From CAMPKL01 sp963817465 (GTDB lineage Bacteria; Acidobacteriota; Terriglobia; Bryobacterales; UBA6623), in assembly GCA_963817465.1 (NCBI GenBank), contig CAWFOP010000009.1, forward strand, positions 1 to 64,000: a DNA stretch of 64,000 nt, given 5' to 3'. The notes below the pieces were generated by a model. That model had not been told where the DNA came from, made no database searches, and saw only the letters and a list, made by a program, of their open reading frames with translations. This document shows, in pieces, positions 7,953-16,584 of this stretch (its first letter is position 1; the number at the start of each line of letters is the position of its first letter). Both the position numbers and the translations under genes were made by a program.

Positions 7953-8852
7953 CTATTCGAGGCCCAGGAACGTCGCCGGGTTGCGTTTGGACATGCGGTC
8001 GATCTCGGCCTGCGTGAAGCCGCGCTCGAGCAGAGCCGCGAAGAACGCCTTGAGTCCTTCGGTGTGGACCGGGTTCATCGGCTGGCCTAGGTCGCTGCTC
8101 AGGATCACGTTCTCGGGCCCGACTTCGCGGATCGCTTTCGCGTACTCGTCCATCGGAACTTGGCCGCCGGGCCAGTTCGGGTCCGCAGGCAAGGTCGGAT
8201 TGAAAGGGTATTCCAGGAACGCTCCCATAGCCGCCGCCTTCTTTTGGTCGGCGATCGACATGGCGACGGGCTTGGGCATCGGGTGGGTGACGATGATGCG
8301 GTTGATTCCCTTGGCCTTGGCGGCCTGGATCAGAAGCAGCGACTCGGCCGGCGCGACGTGTCCGGTCGCCAGGGCCAGGTTGTGCTCGACCATCACGTCA
8401 AACACCTGCAGCACCTCCGGGAGGAGCTTGCCGTCCTTGGAAATGGGCACGAACTGGGGATTCGGCTTGAAGACGCGGTGGTAGTGCTCGGAGTCAAAGG
8501 TCGGCATCCAGACGACGCGGCCGTAACCGCCGGTGGAGACGGCCATGCGCTCGACAGCGACCGGGTTGACGCCGCCCACGCTGCGGTTCAGCGCGATGCC
8601 GCCGTAGACCTCGATGCCCGGCACTTGTTGCGCGACCAGGTAGGCCATCGAAGCGGTCTGGGTGTAGTGGTTCTTGAACAGCAGCGCGCGCATGCCGTTG
8701 CGGCGCGCCAGGCGGGCGATGTCGAAGGCATCGATCGAGCGCGGTCCGCTGTCGGGCGCGCAGTGAACGTGCAGGTCGATGACGCCTTCGAGCTGGGCGA
8801 AAGCGCCCCAGGGCAAGGCGAGTGCGATCAGGGCAAGCCTAAGTAACGACAT
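7953..8852 (-). CDS. exported DUF6282 amidohydrolase-like protein
   Basis: 299 residues with a Sec signal (SLLRLALIALALPWGAFAQ). The mature protein starts VIDLHVHCAPDSGPRSID, the HxH metal-ligand strand of the amidohydrolase/PHP-like TIM-barrel class. Further candidate ligands are FKNHYTQT, ATGHVAPAE, IIVTHPMPKP and ILSSDLGQPMNP. DUF6282 members are annotated as metal-dependent hydrolases of unknown substrate. The start overlaps the end of the 2-hydroxyacid dehydrogenase gene by 14 bases, so the two are co-translated and may act on one pathway. Confidence 0.75.
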   Translation of the reverse strand: MSLLRLALIALALPWGAFAQLEGVIDLHVHCAPDSGPRSIDAFDIARLARRNGMRALLFKNHYTQTASMAYLVAQQVPGIEVYGGIALNRSVGGVNPVAVERMAVSTGGYGRVVWMPTFDSEHYHRVFKPNPQFVPISKDGKLLPEVLQVFDVMVEHNLALATGHVAPAESLLLIQAAKAKGINRIIVTHPMPKPVAMSIADQKKAAAMGAFLEYPFNPTLPADPNWPGGQVPMDEYAKAIREVGPENVILSSDLGQPMNPVHTEGLKAFFAALLERGFTQAEIDRMSKRNPATFLGLE

Positions 8853-9768
8853 GGGTAGGAGTTCCTCGCAGGTACGCTTCTACATTGGCGATGCTTTGGT
8901 CGAGCAGGCGTTCGACCGCTTCTTCGGCGCCCCAGGCGACATGCGGGCTGACGACGATTTTCGGGTGCGACAGCAGCGCGTCGGCCGGGTCGGGCGGCTC
9001 GCGTTGGAAGACGTCGAGCCCGGCGCCGGCGATCTCGCCGCTCTCGACGGCTTCGAGCAGGTCCTTTTCGTTGATCAGGGCGCCGCGGGAGACGTTGACC
9101 AGGAAACCCGAAGACTTCATGCGGCGGAAGGCGCCGCGGTCGAAGATGCCGGCGGTCGAGTCGGTCGCCGGCGCGGCAATGACCAGGAAGTCGCTGATTT
9201 CGAGCAACTTATCGAAGGGGATGACGTCGATCGTCACGTTTCTTGTTTGAAGGTCTCGGACGGCCGCAACCGGCCGCATGCCGAAGGCGCGGCCGATCTC
9301 GGCGATGCGCATCCCGATCTTGCCGCAGCCGAACAGCCCAAGGGTCTTGCCCGCCAGTCCGGCGGTGAAGTAGCTCAGATCGTCTCGCCAGGTCCCTGCG
9401 GTGAGCACCTTGCGGCCGTGCTCGACACGTTTCGCCGCCGCCAGCAACAACGCGAAGGCTTGCTCGGCGACGGCCTGGGTCGAGAAATCGGGCACATTCG
9501 CGACGACGACGCCCTTTTCGCGGCAGGCGTCGAGATTGAGGGCGTCGGTGCCGGTGCCTTGCCACGAGATGAAACGACATTTGTCGAGATACGGCGTGAT
9601 ATCGCGGTGAATGCGGGCCTTGCACACGAGGATGTCGGCGCCGGAGACGCAGTCGACGACGCGGTCGTCGCCGATCGGCAAGTTGAAGCTATGCACCTCG
9701 CCGCAGCGTTCGAGCCGGGCGAGCTGAGCGGGGGAGAACGGGCGAAAGGAGATGACGTGGATCCGCAT
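8839..9768 (-). CDS. D-isomer-specific 2-hydroxyacid dehydrogenase, NAD-dependent
   Basis: 309 residues, a standard size for the family. The dinucleotide fold shows GLFGCGKIGMRIAEIGRAFG (GxGxxG). Catalytic Arg, Glu and His are present in LVNVSRGALINE, DVFQREPPD and SPHVAWGAEEA. It would interconvert a 2-oxoacid and a D-2-hydroxyacid (phosphoglycerate, glyoxylate or other); the substrate cannot be read from the sequence. No ACT or ASB domain follows, so it is not a full-length SerA. It is cytoplasmic, while its overlapping partner (DUF6282) is exported. Confidence 0.85.
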   Translation of the reverse strand: MRIHVISFRPFSPAQLARLERCGEVHSFNLPIGDDRVVDCVSGADILVCKARIHRDITPYLDKCRFISWQGTGTDALNLDACREKGVVVANVPDFSTQAVAEQAFALLLAAAKRVEHGRKVLTAGTWRDDLSYFTAGLAGKTLGLFGCGKIGMRIAEIGRAFGMRPVAAVRDLQTRNVTIDVIPFDKLLEISDFLVIAAPATDSTAGIFDRGAFRRMKSSGFLVNVSRGALINEKDLLEAVESGEIAGAGLDVFQREPPDPADALLSHPKIVVSPHVAWGAEEAVERLLDQSIANVEAYLRGTPTHVVT

Positions 9769-9924
9769 CAGGGGGAGGCGACAGGAACCGGGATTATAGC
9801 CCGAGGCGGTCTGATCTAATGGTTAACTCGGAAGCCGGCTACAGTCGGGACTCGGTGGCGGCCGTAAGTCATTGATTCCGCTAGCGCCCCAAGGGGGCGA
9901 TCTGTCTGTATAGCCGGCAAGCGG

Positions 9925-11160
9925 CTAGCGTTGGGCGGCGCCGCTTCGGCCCATGATGGGCCAGACGTCGACGATCTCGTTGCCCTGGGCGATGTAGTAG
10001 CGGTCGTAGCAGTTGGTACTCATGTCGAGGTTGCTGCAGTAGATTTCCAGCCGGTCGCCGACCTTTAGTTCGCCGCCGCCGTCCTTCCAGCGCAGAATGC
10101 CGTACTCGGCGCCCTGCCGCTCCAGTTGCAGCCACGGCATGCCTTTTACCTCGTCGGTCGTCTGGATCATCGCTTTGTTGCCGTAGTCGATGGTCACCTG
10201 GCCGGGATGGCGCTTGCTGTCGACGGTGACGAGCACGGAAAGCGCATTGTCGAAATCGGTGTAGACATGGTCGTCGGACTTGCCTCCAATCCGGCGGTAG
10301 GCGGAATCCATGAAGACGTAGGAGCCGCATTCGAGCTCGGTGAGGCCCAACTCATGGTCCATGTTGTAGGTGCCGGTCGAGCCGCCGCTGACGATGCCGA
10401 TGGGGAGGCCGGCTTTCTTTGCCAGCGCCACGGTTTCCTGCACGCCGGAGAGGTCTTCGGCCGACTTCTTGCGACGCGCCGCGAAGCCGTGTGTGTGCGA
10501 CGCGGCTCCGGAGTAGCCCATGATGCCTTCGAGCTTGATGTTCTTCGACGAATGGATTTTTTGTGCGAGGTCGACCGCCGGCCGGCCGTTGGCGATGCCC
10601 TGCCGCGTCAGACCGGCATACACCGCTACGGCCACGCGGCATTTCGCGTTCGCGGCGCCGGCCGCCTCTTCCACCTGATCCGCGACGATCGGATCGTCAA
10701 TGACGAACATAAACGTCGGATCGCGATTCGAGAGCGCCACGGCGCGGAGCAGGTTGTTCATGCTGGCCGGCTGCTTCGTCCACAGGACACCCTGAATGCC
10801 GGCGTTCGACATGAGCTCGGATTCGGCGATCGTCGCGGTGGTTACCCCGATGGCCCCGAGCGCCATCTGCCGCTTGGCGACATCGACGCTCTTGTGCACC
10901 TTCACGTGCGGGCGCAGCTCGATGGGCGCCGCCTTGGCGCTTTCGGCCATTTTCTTCAGGTTCTTTTCAAAGATGTCGATGTCGACCACCATGGACGGGG
11001 TGGGCAGCACGTCCTTGGTCATGTCGCGGAAGTCTTTCCGAGCGATGCGCTGCTCAAACTCACCGTACGGATAGCCTTTGGCGTCGGCGCGCGCCACGCG
11101 AGCGGCTCCAATCGCGAGGCCGGCGGCCCCGGCGGCAATGAACTGACGGCGTGAAGTCAT
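9925..11160 (-). CDS. exported D-threonine aldolase/DSD1-like PLP enzyme
   Basis: 411 residues from the ATG at 11160, picked because AAGGAGGG precedes it and a Tat signal follows (TSRRQFIAAGAAGLAIGAAR). The alanine-racemase-like barrel has the PLP lysine in RPHVKVHKSVDVAKRQ and the phosphate region in SGGSTGTYNM. The C-terminal beta domain ends in EIYCSNLDMSTNCYDRYY. In D-threonine aldolases and eukaryotic-type D-serine dehydratases, this position usually carries a metal-binding His-x-Cys/Asp (type PGHCDPTVNLYD). Here those residues appear to be Asn and Leu, so metal use may be lost. Periplasmic location is unusual for the family. Confidence 0.75.
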   Translation of the reverse strand: MTSRRQFIAAGAAGLAIGAARVARADAKGYPYGEFEQRIARKDFRDMTKDVLPTPSMVVDIDIFEKNLKKMAESAKAAPIELRPHVKVHKSVDVAKRQMALGAIGVTTATIAESELMSNAGIQGVLWTKQPASMNNLLRAVALSNRDPTFMFVIDDPIVADQVEEAAGAANAKCRVAVAVYAGLTRQGIANGRPAVDLAQKIHSSKNIKLEGIMGYSGAASHTHGFAARRKKSAEDLSGVQETVALAKKAGLPIGIVSGGSTGTYNMDHELGLTELECGSYVFMDSAYRRIGGKSDDHVYTDFDNALSVLVTVDSKRHPGQVTIDYGNKAMIQTTDEVKGMPWLQLERQGAEYGILRWKDGGGELKVGDRLEIYCSNLDMSTNCYDRYYIAQGNEIVDVWPIMGRSGAAQR

Positions 11161-11281
11161 GCGTCCGCCCTCCTTGAGATGGTTTGAGGATACCTGAGGG
11201 GAGGCGTGTTTCATAGACCTATTAGGCCCGTGGAAGCCGACGTCCAGTCGAAAATCCGGACCGGGATTTATAGCCCGACGG

Positions 11282-12973
11282 CTACCAGGTCAGGGTTACG
11301 AGCGAGACGCCCTGGCGCGGCAGGTCGAAGTTGAGGCGGACCTGGCCGTCGGTCGCGCTCGCCCACTGCGGCGCGGAGAGCGTCTGCAATTGGCCGCTGC
11401 GTTCGAGCTCGCGGCGCTGCTCCTCGGTCGGCGATTGCGGCGAGCCCATCCGCCGCCAGGCGGCGTAACTGTTCGAGTGGTCGCCGTCGATGCGGTAGTG
11501 CTCGAGCAGGACGCGTCCCGCCTCCGCGCCGTCGACCGTGAGCTGGATCTGGGCGGCGGGGGCCGGCACGTCGTCGTCGTGGTAGTTCCAGACCATGACG
11601 GTGATCGAATGATCGCCGCGGCTCGCCAGCGCGTTGACGTCGGGCGCGCCCTTGACGCCCGTTTCGAGCATCGTCTCGAGCGGCGCCGCTCCGCTGCTCG
11701 CGGACCGGATGCGCTCGCCGCCCATCATGCCGAACATGCGGAAGACGTTGAGCACCGGCTTGTCGACGCCGTTGGTGGCGAGGTCGCGGAAGCCGTCGAA
11801 ATAGCGCTGGCCTTCGAACTCGAAAGCCCACGTCACGGCGCCGCGCAGGTTGACGCCGCGGCGCTTCGCTAAGTCGTACTTGCGCGCGAAGACGGCGGCC
11901 GTGTAGCTCGAATACAGCGTGCCGTTGCGGTAGTCGTTCTGCGGATTAAAGCGGACCGAGCAGGCCGCGCAGCCTTCCGGATCGGACTCGCCGATGATGA
12001 TCGGCAGGTCTTTGAGCTCGGGGAAAGAGGCGACGATCTCGAAGCCGCTGTCGATATCGGTCAACTGGAATTGGCTGCCCATCTCGACGTGGCCGTCCAC
12101 AACCTTCGGCCGGCCTTTGGCGTGGAAGCCGATGTAGTCGAGGGGCGAACCGATCTCGCCCGTGGCGTAGTTCTTACCCCGGACGACATGCTCGAGGAAG
12201 GCGCGCAGGAAGGCGGCGGCCTTCTCGCTGCCGGGCCCAGTCGAATGCGGGCCGCCCACGGTCGCCTCCGGCAACGCCCTCTTCACGGCGTCGGCGGCGT
12301 AGTCGTATAGCTTCTGGTATTCCTCGGGCGTGCCCTGCCAGTAGCCGATGTTGGGCTCGTTCCAGACTTCCCAGAGCCAGCTTGCGACCTCGCGCTTGCC
12401 GTAGCGGTCGATCGAGTGCAGCGCCAACTGGTGAACCAGCTCGGCCCACTTGCCGTAGTCGGTCGGCGGGTAGGCCCAGCCGGTGAAGATCGAGCCGTAG
12501 GCGTTGTCGGGTCCCCAGGTGTGGCGGTAGGGCTCGGGCTTGACCGAGAGCGCTTGCGGCATGAATCCGAGCTCGACGAGCGGCCGCATGCCGCGGTCGA
12601 CGTAGGTGTCGAAGATGCGGTCGACGATGGTCCAGTCGTAGACGGGATTGCCGGCGGCGTCTTCGGTATAGGCGTTGGTCGAGCCCCATTTGAGCGCCGC
12701 CTCGCCGTTCCCGGTGGTAAGCAGGTTGTGCGCGCGGACGTAGACCGGGACCGGGCTCAGCTCGGACAGCTCGCTGAGCAGCTTGCGGCCGTCCTTCATG
12801 TAGGTGTAGTTGGGCTCGTCGTAGCCGAAGTAGCTCCAGATGGGGTTGAGCGGGCCGAGGGTTTCGGAGGCGTCGACCGCGATGCGGACCTGTTGAGCCT
12901 GGGCGGCGCCGAGCAGGACGAAGCCGCACAGCGCGGCGGAAGCGCGAATCAGGCGGACCAGACGGGAGCTCAC
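11282..12973 (-). CDS. secreted GH39 family glycoside hydrolase (beta-xylosidase-like)
   Basis: 563 residues from the GTG at 12973. The longer frame starting at 13030 would read through a 15-bp tandem repeat and delay the signal peptide, so it is rejected. Signal: VRLIRASAALCGFVLLGAAQ. The TIM barrel has the acid/base glutamate in LWEVWNEPNIGYW (near residue 200) and a candidate nucleophile in LPIIIGESDPEG. A C-terminal beta domain (from about 400) ends the protein. GH39 covers beta-xylosidases, iduronidases and others; by context a plant or exopolysaccharide substrate is likely. It is transcribed leftward and followed by the PLP-enzyme gene 121 bases on. Confidence 0.82.
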   Translation of the reverse strand: MSSRLVRLIRASAALCGFVLLGAAQAQQVRIAVDASETLGPLNPIWSYFGYDEPNYTYMKDGRKLLSELSELSPVPVYVRAHNLLTTGNGEAALKWGSTNAYTEDAAGNPVYDWTIVDRIFDTYVDRGMRPLVELGFMPQALSVKPEPYRHTWGPDNAYGSIFTGWAYPPTDYGKWAELVHQLALHSIDRYGKREVASWLWEVWNEPNIGYWQGTPEEYQKLYDYAADAVKRALPEATVGGPHSTGPGSEKAAAFLRAFLEHVVRGKNYATGEIGSPLDYIGFHAKGRPKVVDGHVEMGSQFQLTDIDSGFEIVASFPELKDLPIIIGESDPEGCAACSVRFNPQNDYRNGTLYSSYTAAVFARKYDLAKRRGVNLRGAVTWAFEFEGQRYFDGFRDLATNGVDKPVLNVFRMFGMMGGERIRSASSGAAPLETMLETGVKGAPDVNALASRGDHSITVMVWNYHDDDVPAPAAQIQLTVDGAEAGRVLLEHYRIDGDHSNSYAAWRRMGSPQSPTEEQRRELERSGQLQTLSAPQWASATDGQVRLNFDLPRQGVSLVTLTW

Positions 12974-12993
12974 GGGCGTTGATTGTAACGGCT

Positions 12994-13053
12994 GGATCAA
13001 CCGGGCAAGGATCAACCAGCCAAGGATCAACCGGATGAGGATTAACCGGGCAA
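12994..13053. repeat. four tandem copies of a 15-bp repeat
   Basis: GGATCAACCGGGCAA is repeated four times without spacers: 12994-13008, 13009-13023 (two changes), 13024-13038 (three changes) and 13039-13053 (one change). It sits directly upstream of the GH39 start on the minus strand. Because the unit is a multiple of three, it creates a false N-terminal extension of that frame. Confidence 0.85.
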
Positions 13054-13114
13054 GGGCTCGTCGGCCGTGTCGAAGTCGCCGATGTGGGCTTCTTCCGATG
13101 TAAATCGTTCGCAG

Positions 13115-13148
13115 CTAGAAGAGCGTTGGGGCTAGAAGAGCGTTGGGG
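13115..13148. repeat. exact tandem duplication of 17 bp
   Basis: CTAGAAGAGCGTTGGGG occurs twice back to back (13115-13131 and 13132-13148). It lies between the GH39 gene and the small membrane protein gene. It looks like a recent slippage duplication. Confidence 0.85.
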
Positions 13149-13172
13149 CGTCGGCGCGGATCCTAGCAGAAC

Positions 13173-13451
13173 CTAAAGGGAGCCAAGAGCATGCGGCAAT
13201 CGGCGGAGAGTGTCGGTCGCCTGCTGCGCGATCGTTTCGACCCGTTGCTGCAGGACATCGTTGAACAGGAATTCGAGAGTCTCGTTGTCGGCGACGAGGA
13301 TGAAGCAGAGCACGGCCACGACCACGCCGCAGGAGGCGACTCGTAGAACCTCTGGGAACGGCCGCGGCTCCGGGACCACGCGAATCGGCTGGACCTTAGG
13401 CGGCGGAGCGGACCGGGGTAGCCTGCTTACTCGCGTCGGCATATGCGTCAC
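13173..13451 (-). CDS. small single-pass membrane protein, hypothetical
   Basis: 92 residues. A proline-rich N-terminus (RSAPPPKVQPIRVVPEPRPF) is followed by one membrane segment (VLRVASCGVVVAVLCFILVA) and a helical C-terminal tail (QQRVETIAQQATDTLRRL). Start is GTG at 13451 (an ATG at 13442 is equally possible). No family recognised. It is divergent from the PadR gene and could share its control region. Confidence 0.45.
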   Translation of the reverse strand: MTHMPTRVSRLPRSAPPPKVQPIRVVPEPRPFPEVLRVASCGVVVAVLCFILVADNETLEFLFNDVLQQRVETIAQQATDTLRRLPHALGSL

Positions 13452-13510
13452 GATTATGCTCGCCCCGTTGTTGATCGATCAACACAAATCGGACCCTACT
13501 TCCCTTGGGG

Positions 13511-13587
13511 TAGACGTCTTAGAGCCTAGCCGTATAGCCGCACTTGCGTAGATACTAAGACGTCTATATACTAAGCGGTCTTAGTAT
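13511..13587. promoter_or_regulatory. operator cluster upstream of and overlapping padR
   Basis: A perfect palindrome ATACTAAG-CGGT-CTTAGTAT (13568-13587) overlaps the padR start codon. The half-site ATACTAAG is repeated at 13552-13559, 16 bases upstream. TAGACGTCTTA (13511-13521) and its exact reverse complement TAAGACGTCTA (13556-13566) form a second pair with AGACGTCT cores. This layout is what PadR dimers use for autorepression, so the padR-permease operon is probably self-regulated. The assignment rests on position and symmetry. Confidence 0.7.
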
Positions 13588-13915
13588 GCCAAAGAGCGAC
13601 TCGCTGCAAGGTTCGCTGGATCTGCTCGTCCTCAAGATCCTCTCGCGCCGGCCGCGCCTGCACGGCTACGCCATCATGACGGCGATCAAGGCGATCTCCC
13701 AAGAAGTGTTACGCGTGGAGGAAGGTTCCCTTTATCCCGCCTTGCATCGCATGGAAGAGACCGGCTGGATTCAGGCCGAGTGGGTTACGAAGGACAGCGG
13801 CCGCCGGGCGCGCGCGTATGAGCTCACGCGCGCGGGCAAGAAGCAGCTCGAAGCGGAGGAGTCGCGCTGGCAGGCCGTCACGGCGGCGGTCAACCGCGTT
13901 CTCGAAATGGCCTAA
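13586..13915 (+). CDS. PadR family transcriptional regulator
   Basis: 109 residues: the short PadR form, a winged helix (LQGSLDLLVLKILSRRPRLH, then EEGSLYPALHRMEETGWIQA) plus a single C-terminal helix. It stops three bases before the permease gene starts, the standard pairing in Acidobacteriota, where the PadR protein represses the operon. A strong palindrome overlaps its own start codon. The inducing ligand is unknown. Confidence 0.9.
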   Translation: MPKSDSLQGSLDLLVLKILSRRPRLHGYAIMTAIKAISQEVLRVEEGSLYPALHRMEETGWIQAEWVTKDSGRRARAYELTRAGKKQLEAEESRWQAVTAAVNRVLEMA

Positions 13916-13918
13916 ATC

Positions 13919-16567
13919 ATGTCCCACTGGTCCCGACTTACGAATGTTCTGCGCGGCGAGCGCGTCAACCGCGAACTCGATGAAGAGCTCGCGAGCCACA
14001 TCGAGGAGGCGATCGCCGAGGGGCGCGACCCGGAAGAAGCTCGCCGCGCACTGGGCTCGGCGCTGCGATATCGCGAGTCGAGCCGCGACTTCAAAGTCTC
14101 AGCCCGACTCGACTCACTGCGCGCCGACGCTGTATTCGGCTTCCGGCAGCTCGTTAAGAATCGCCTGACTTCGGTCGCGGCGATCGTGTCGCTCGCTTTG
14201 GCGATCGGCGCCTGCACGGCGGCGTTCCGTCTGATCGACGCGCTTTTGCTGCGTCCGCTCCCCGTCGCCGACCCTGCGAGCTTGTACTCGCTCACCTTCC
14301 AATATTTCGATCAAGACGGCAAACCGCAACAAGGCGACGGCTTCGAATACCCGCTGTTCCGCACGCTCCGCGACTCCGTCGAGGACCGCGCCGAGCTGCT
14401 TGCGATCTCTTCCGCCGGCCGCGTGGATCTAACTTACGGCTCGGACTTCGAGCTGGAGCAGGCTTGGCGCCAGTACGTGTCCGGCCGCGTGTTCCCGTCT
14501 TTCGGCCTCGAGCCGGCGGCGGGCCGGCTGCTCGGCCCCGCCGATGACGACAAGCCCGGCGCCCATCCTTACGCCGTCCTCTCCTACGACTATTGGATGC
14601 AACGCTTCGGCGGCGACCCCGGCGCCGTCGGCAAGAGATTCCGCCTGGGAGACGACTTGTACGAAATCGTCGGCGTCGCCGAAGAAGGCTTCACGGGCAC
14701 CGAAACCGGCACGGTCACCGACATCTTCATCCCAACGATGATGAACGCGGACTCGATCAACAATCCGCACTGGTCCTGGTTCCGCACCTGGGTGCGGGTG
14801 AAGGACGGGACGAGTCCGGAGCAGGTTCAGCAAAGGCTGCAGGCTTCGTTCAGTTCCTACCGCAGCGAGGCCGTGAAGGATTGGGGGCTCGGCGCAACCG
14901 CGGAGCGGAAGCGGCAGTTCGTCGAGGCGCCGCTGATGCTCGAGTCGGCCGCGGCCGGCGTTTCCGGTCTGCAAAAGGACTATCGCCGCTCGTTGCTGGT
15001 GCTGGGGGCGGTCGTGTTGCTGGTGCTGTTGATCGCTTGCGCCAACGTCGCGAATCTATTGACGACGCAAGCCGCGGCGCGGGCGCGCGAAATGGCGCTG
15101 CGCGTCTCGATCGGCGCCGGCCGCGGGCGCTTGGTGCGATTGGTCTTGGTCGAGAGCGCGCTGATCGCGCTCGCCGCCACCGCGCTCGGAGCAGTGTTTG
15201 CGTGGTGGTCGGCGCCGCTGGTCGTGAGCCTAATCAATCCCCCGAGCAACCCGGCGCGACTGACCTTGCCGGCGGACTGGCGCGTATTGGGATTCGCGGC
15301 GGCGATGGCGGCGGGAGTGACCCTGCTGTTCGGGTTGGCGCCGGCGTTGCGCGCTTCGACCGTGCAGCCGGTGAGCGCGCTCAAGGGAGGCGAAGATCCG
15401 CATTCGCGCAAGCGCCTGATGAGCGCCCTGGTCGCCGTGCAAGTCGCATTCTGCTTCTTGGTGCAGTTTCTCGCCGGGCTTTTCATCACGACCTTTTCGC
15501 GCCTCGAGCATGAACCGACCGGCTTTGTCGCCGAGCGGGTCTTGACCTTGGCGACATCGACGAAAGCGAAACAGCCGCATGCCGCTTGGGAGGAGGTCAA
15601 GGAGCGCTTGAGCGGAATGAACGGCGTCGAATCGACGGCGCTCGCCAGTTGGCCTCTAATGGGCGGCAACGTCTGGGTCTCAGGCGTCTGGATCAACCAT
15701 GAGTTGCCGCCAGGAGATGATTTCCCATACTTCCTCGCGGTCTCGCGCGGCTGGCTGGACACGATGAAGATTCCCCTGCTCGACGGGCGGGACTTCGCTC
15801 CCGAGGAAGTGCAAAACGACGCGGCCATCGTCAACGAAGCGTTCGCCAAGCGGTACTTCGACGGCGAGAATCCCGTGGGCAAGGCGTTTGAGATTGAAGA
15901 CCAAGACAAACTCTCTCCGGTGCGGATCGTCGGTTATGCTCGCGACGCGCTGTACGAAGACCTGCGTGAACCCGCGCGCCCGACCGTCTATCTGCCTTTC
16001 AACGAACGGGCCGGGCCCTCCGGCGGGCAATCGGGCGCGTTCATCGTCCGCACCAAGGGGGATCCGCTGCTGCTGGCGACGGCGTTGCGGCGGGAGATCA
16101 CCCGCCTTCGGCCGGAATTTCGAGTGAGTACGGTTCGCACCCAAACCGAGCTGGTCGAACAGCACACGATTCGCGAACGGCTGCTCGCGATGCTCTCGAC
16201 TTTTCTCGCGGCTCTGGCGCTGCTGCTGGCGGTCATCGGCCTCTACGGCGTGTTGAGCTACTCGGTCGTCCAGCGCAAGCGCGAAATAGGCATCCGCTTG
16301 GCGCTGGGAGCGTCGGGAATGAACGTGGCTAAGCGCGTGATCAGCGACGTTTTCGCGCTGCTGCCGCTTGGCGCCCTGGCGGGTCTGGGCGCGGGACTGC
16401 TCTGCCGGCCCTCCATCGAAGCGTTGCTCTATGCCGTCAAGCCGACGGATTTCGCCATGCTAGCCCTGCCCGTCTTGACGGTCTCCGCCGCCGCGGCGAT
16501 TGCATCGCTTCAGCCGCTGCTGCGAGCGCTGCGCATCCAGCCTGCGATCACTTTGCGGTCCGAGTAG
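13919..16567 (+). CDS. ABC transporter permease with two MacB/FtsX modules (ADOP type)
   Basis: 882 residues. An N-terminal soluble segment (about 1-75) leads into the first membrane helix (VAAIVSLALAIGACTAAFRL). A MacB-type periplasmic domain and a three-helix FtsX module follow (LLVLGAVVLLVLLIACANVA through about 490), and then a second periplasmic domain and FtsX module (LSTFLAALALLLAVIGLYGV; QRKREIGIRLALGAS). This two-fold permease without an ATPase in the operon is the acidobacterial duplicated orphan permease. It presumably works with an ATPase encoded elsewhere in exporting a peptide, drug or lipoprotein. All segments are in one frame. Confidence 0.9.
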   Translation: MSHWSRLTNVLRGERVNRELDEELASHIEEAIAEGRDPEEARRALGSALRYRESSRDFKVSARLDSLRADAVFGFRQLVKNRLTSVAAIVSLALAIGACTAAFRLIDALLLRPLPVADPASLYSLTFQYFDQDGKPQQGDGFEYPLFRTLRDSVEDRAELLAISSAGRVDLTYGSDFELEQAWRQYVSGRVFPSFGLEPAAGRLLGPADDDKPGAHPYAVLSYDYWMQRFGGDPGAVGKRFRLGDDLYEIVGVAEEGFTGTETGTVTDIFIPTMMNADSINNPHWSWFRTWVRVKDGTSPEQVQQRLQASFSSYRSEAVKDWGLGATAERKRQFVEAPLMLESAAAGVSGLQKDYRRSLLVLGAVVLLVLLIACANVANLLTTQAAARAREMALRVSIGAGRGRLVRLVLVESALIALAATALGAVFAWWSAPLVVSLINPPSNPARLTLPADWRVLGFAAAMAAGVTLLFGLAPALRASTVQPVSALKGGEDPHSRKRLMSALVAVQVAFCFLVQFLAGLFITTFSRLEHEPTGFVAERVLTLATSTKAKQPHAAWEEVKERLSGMNGVESTALASWPLMGGNVWVSGVWINHELPPGDDFPYFLAVSRGWLDTMKIPLLDGRDFAPEEVQNDAAIVNEAFAKRYFDGENPVGKAFEIEDQDKLSPVRIVGYARDALYEDLREPARPTVYLPFNERAGPSGGQSGAFIVRTKGDPLLLATALRREITRLRPEFRVSTVRTQTELVEQHTIRERLLAMLSTFLAALALLLAVIGLYGVLSYSVVQRKREIGIRLALGASGMNVAKRVISDVFALLPLGALAGLGAGLLCRPSIEALLYAVKPTDFAMLALPVLTVSAAAAIASLQPLLRALRIQPAITLRSE

Positions 16568-16584
16568 CGAGTCGCTTGCCTCGC

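Noticed and set aside
12994..13148. CRISPR-like array
   Set aside because: The 15-bp and 17-bp units are contiguous with no spacers, and there are no cas genes in the window.
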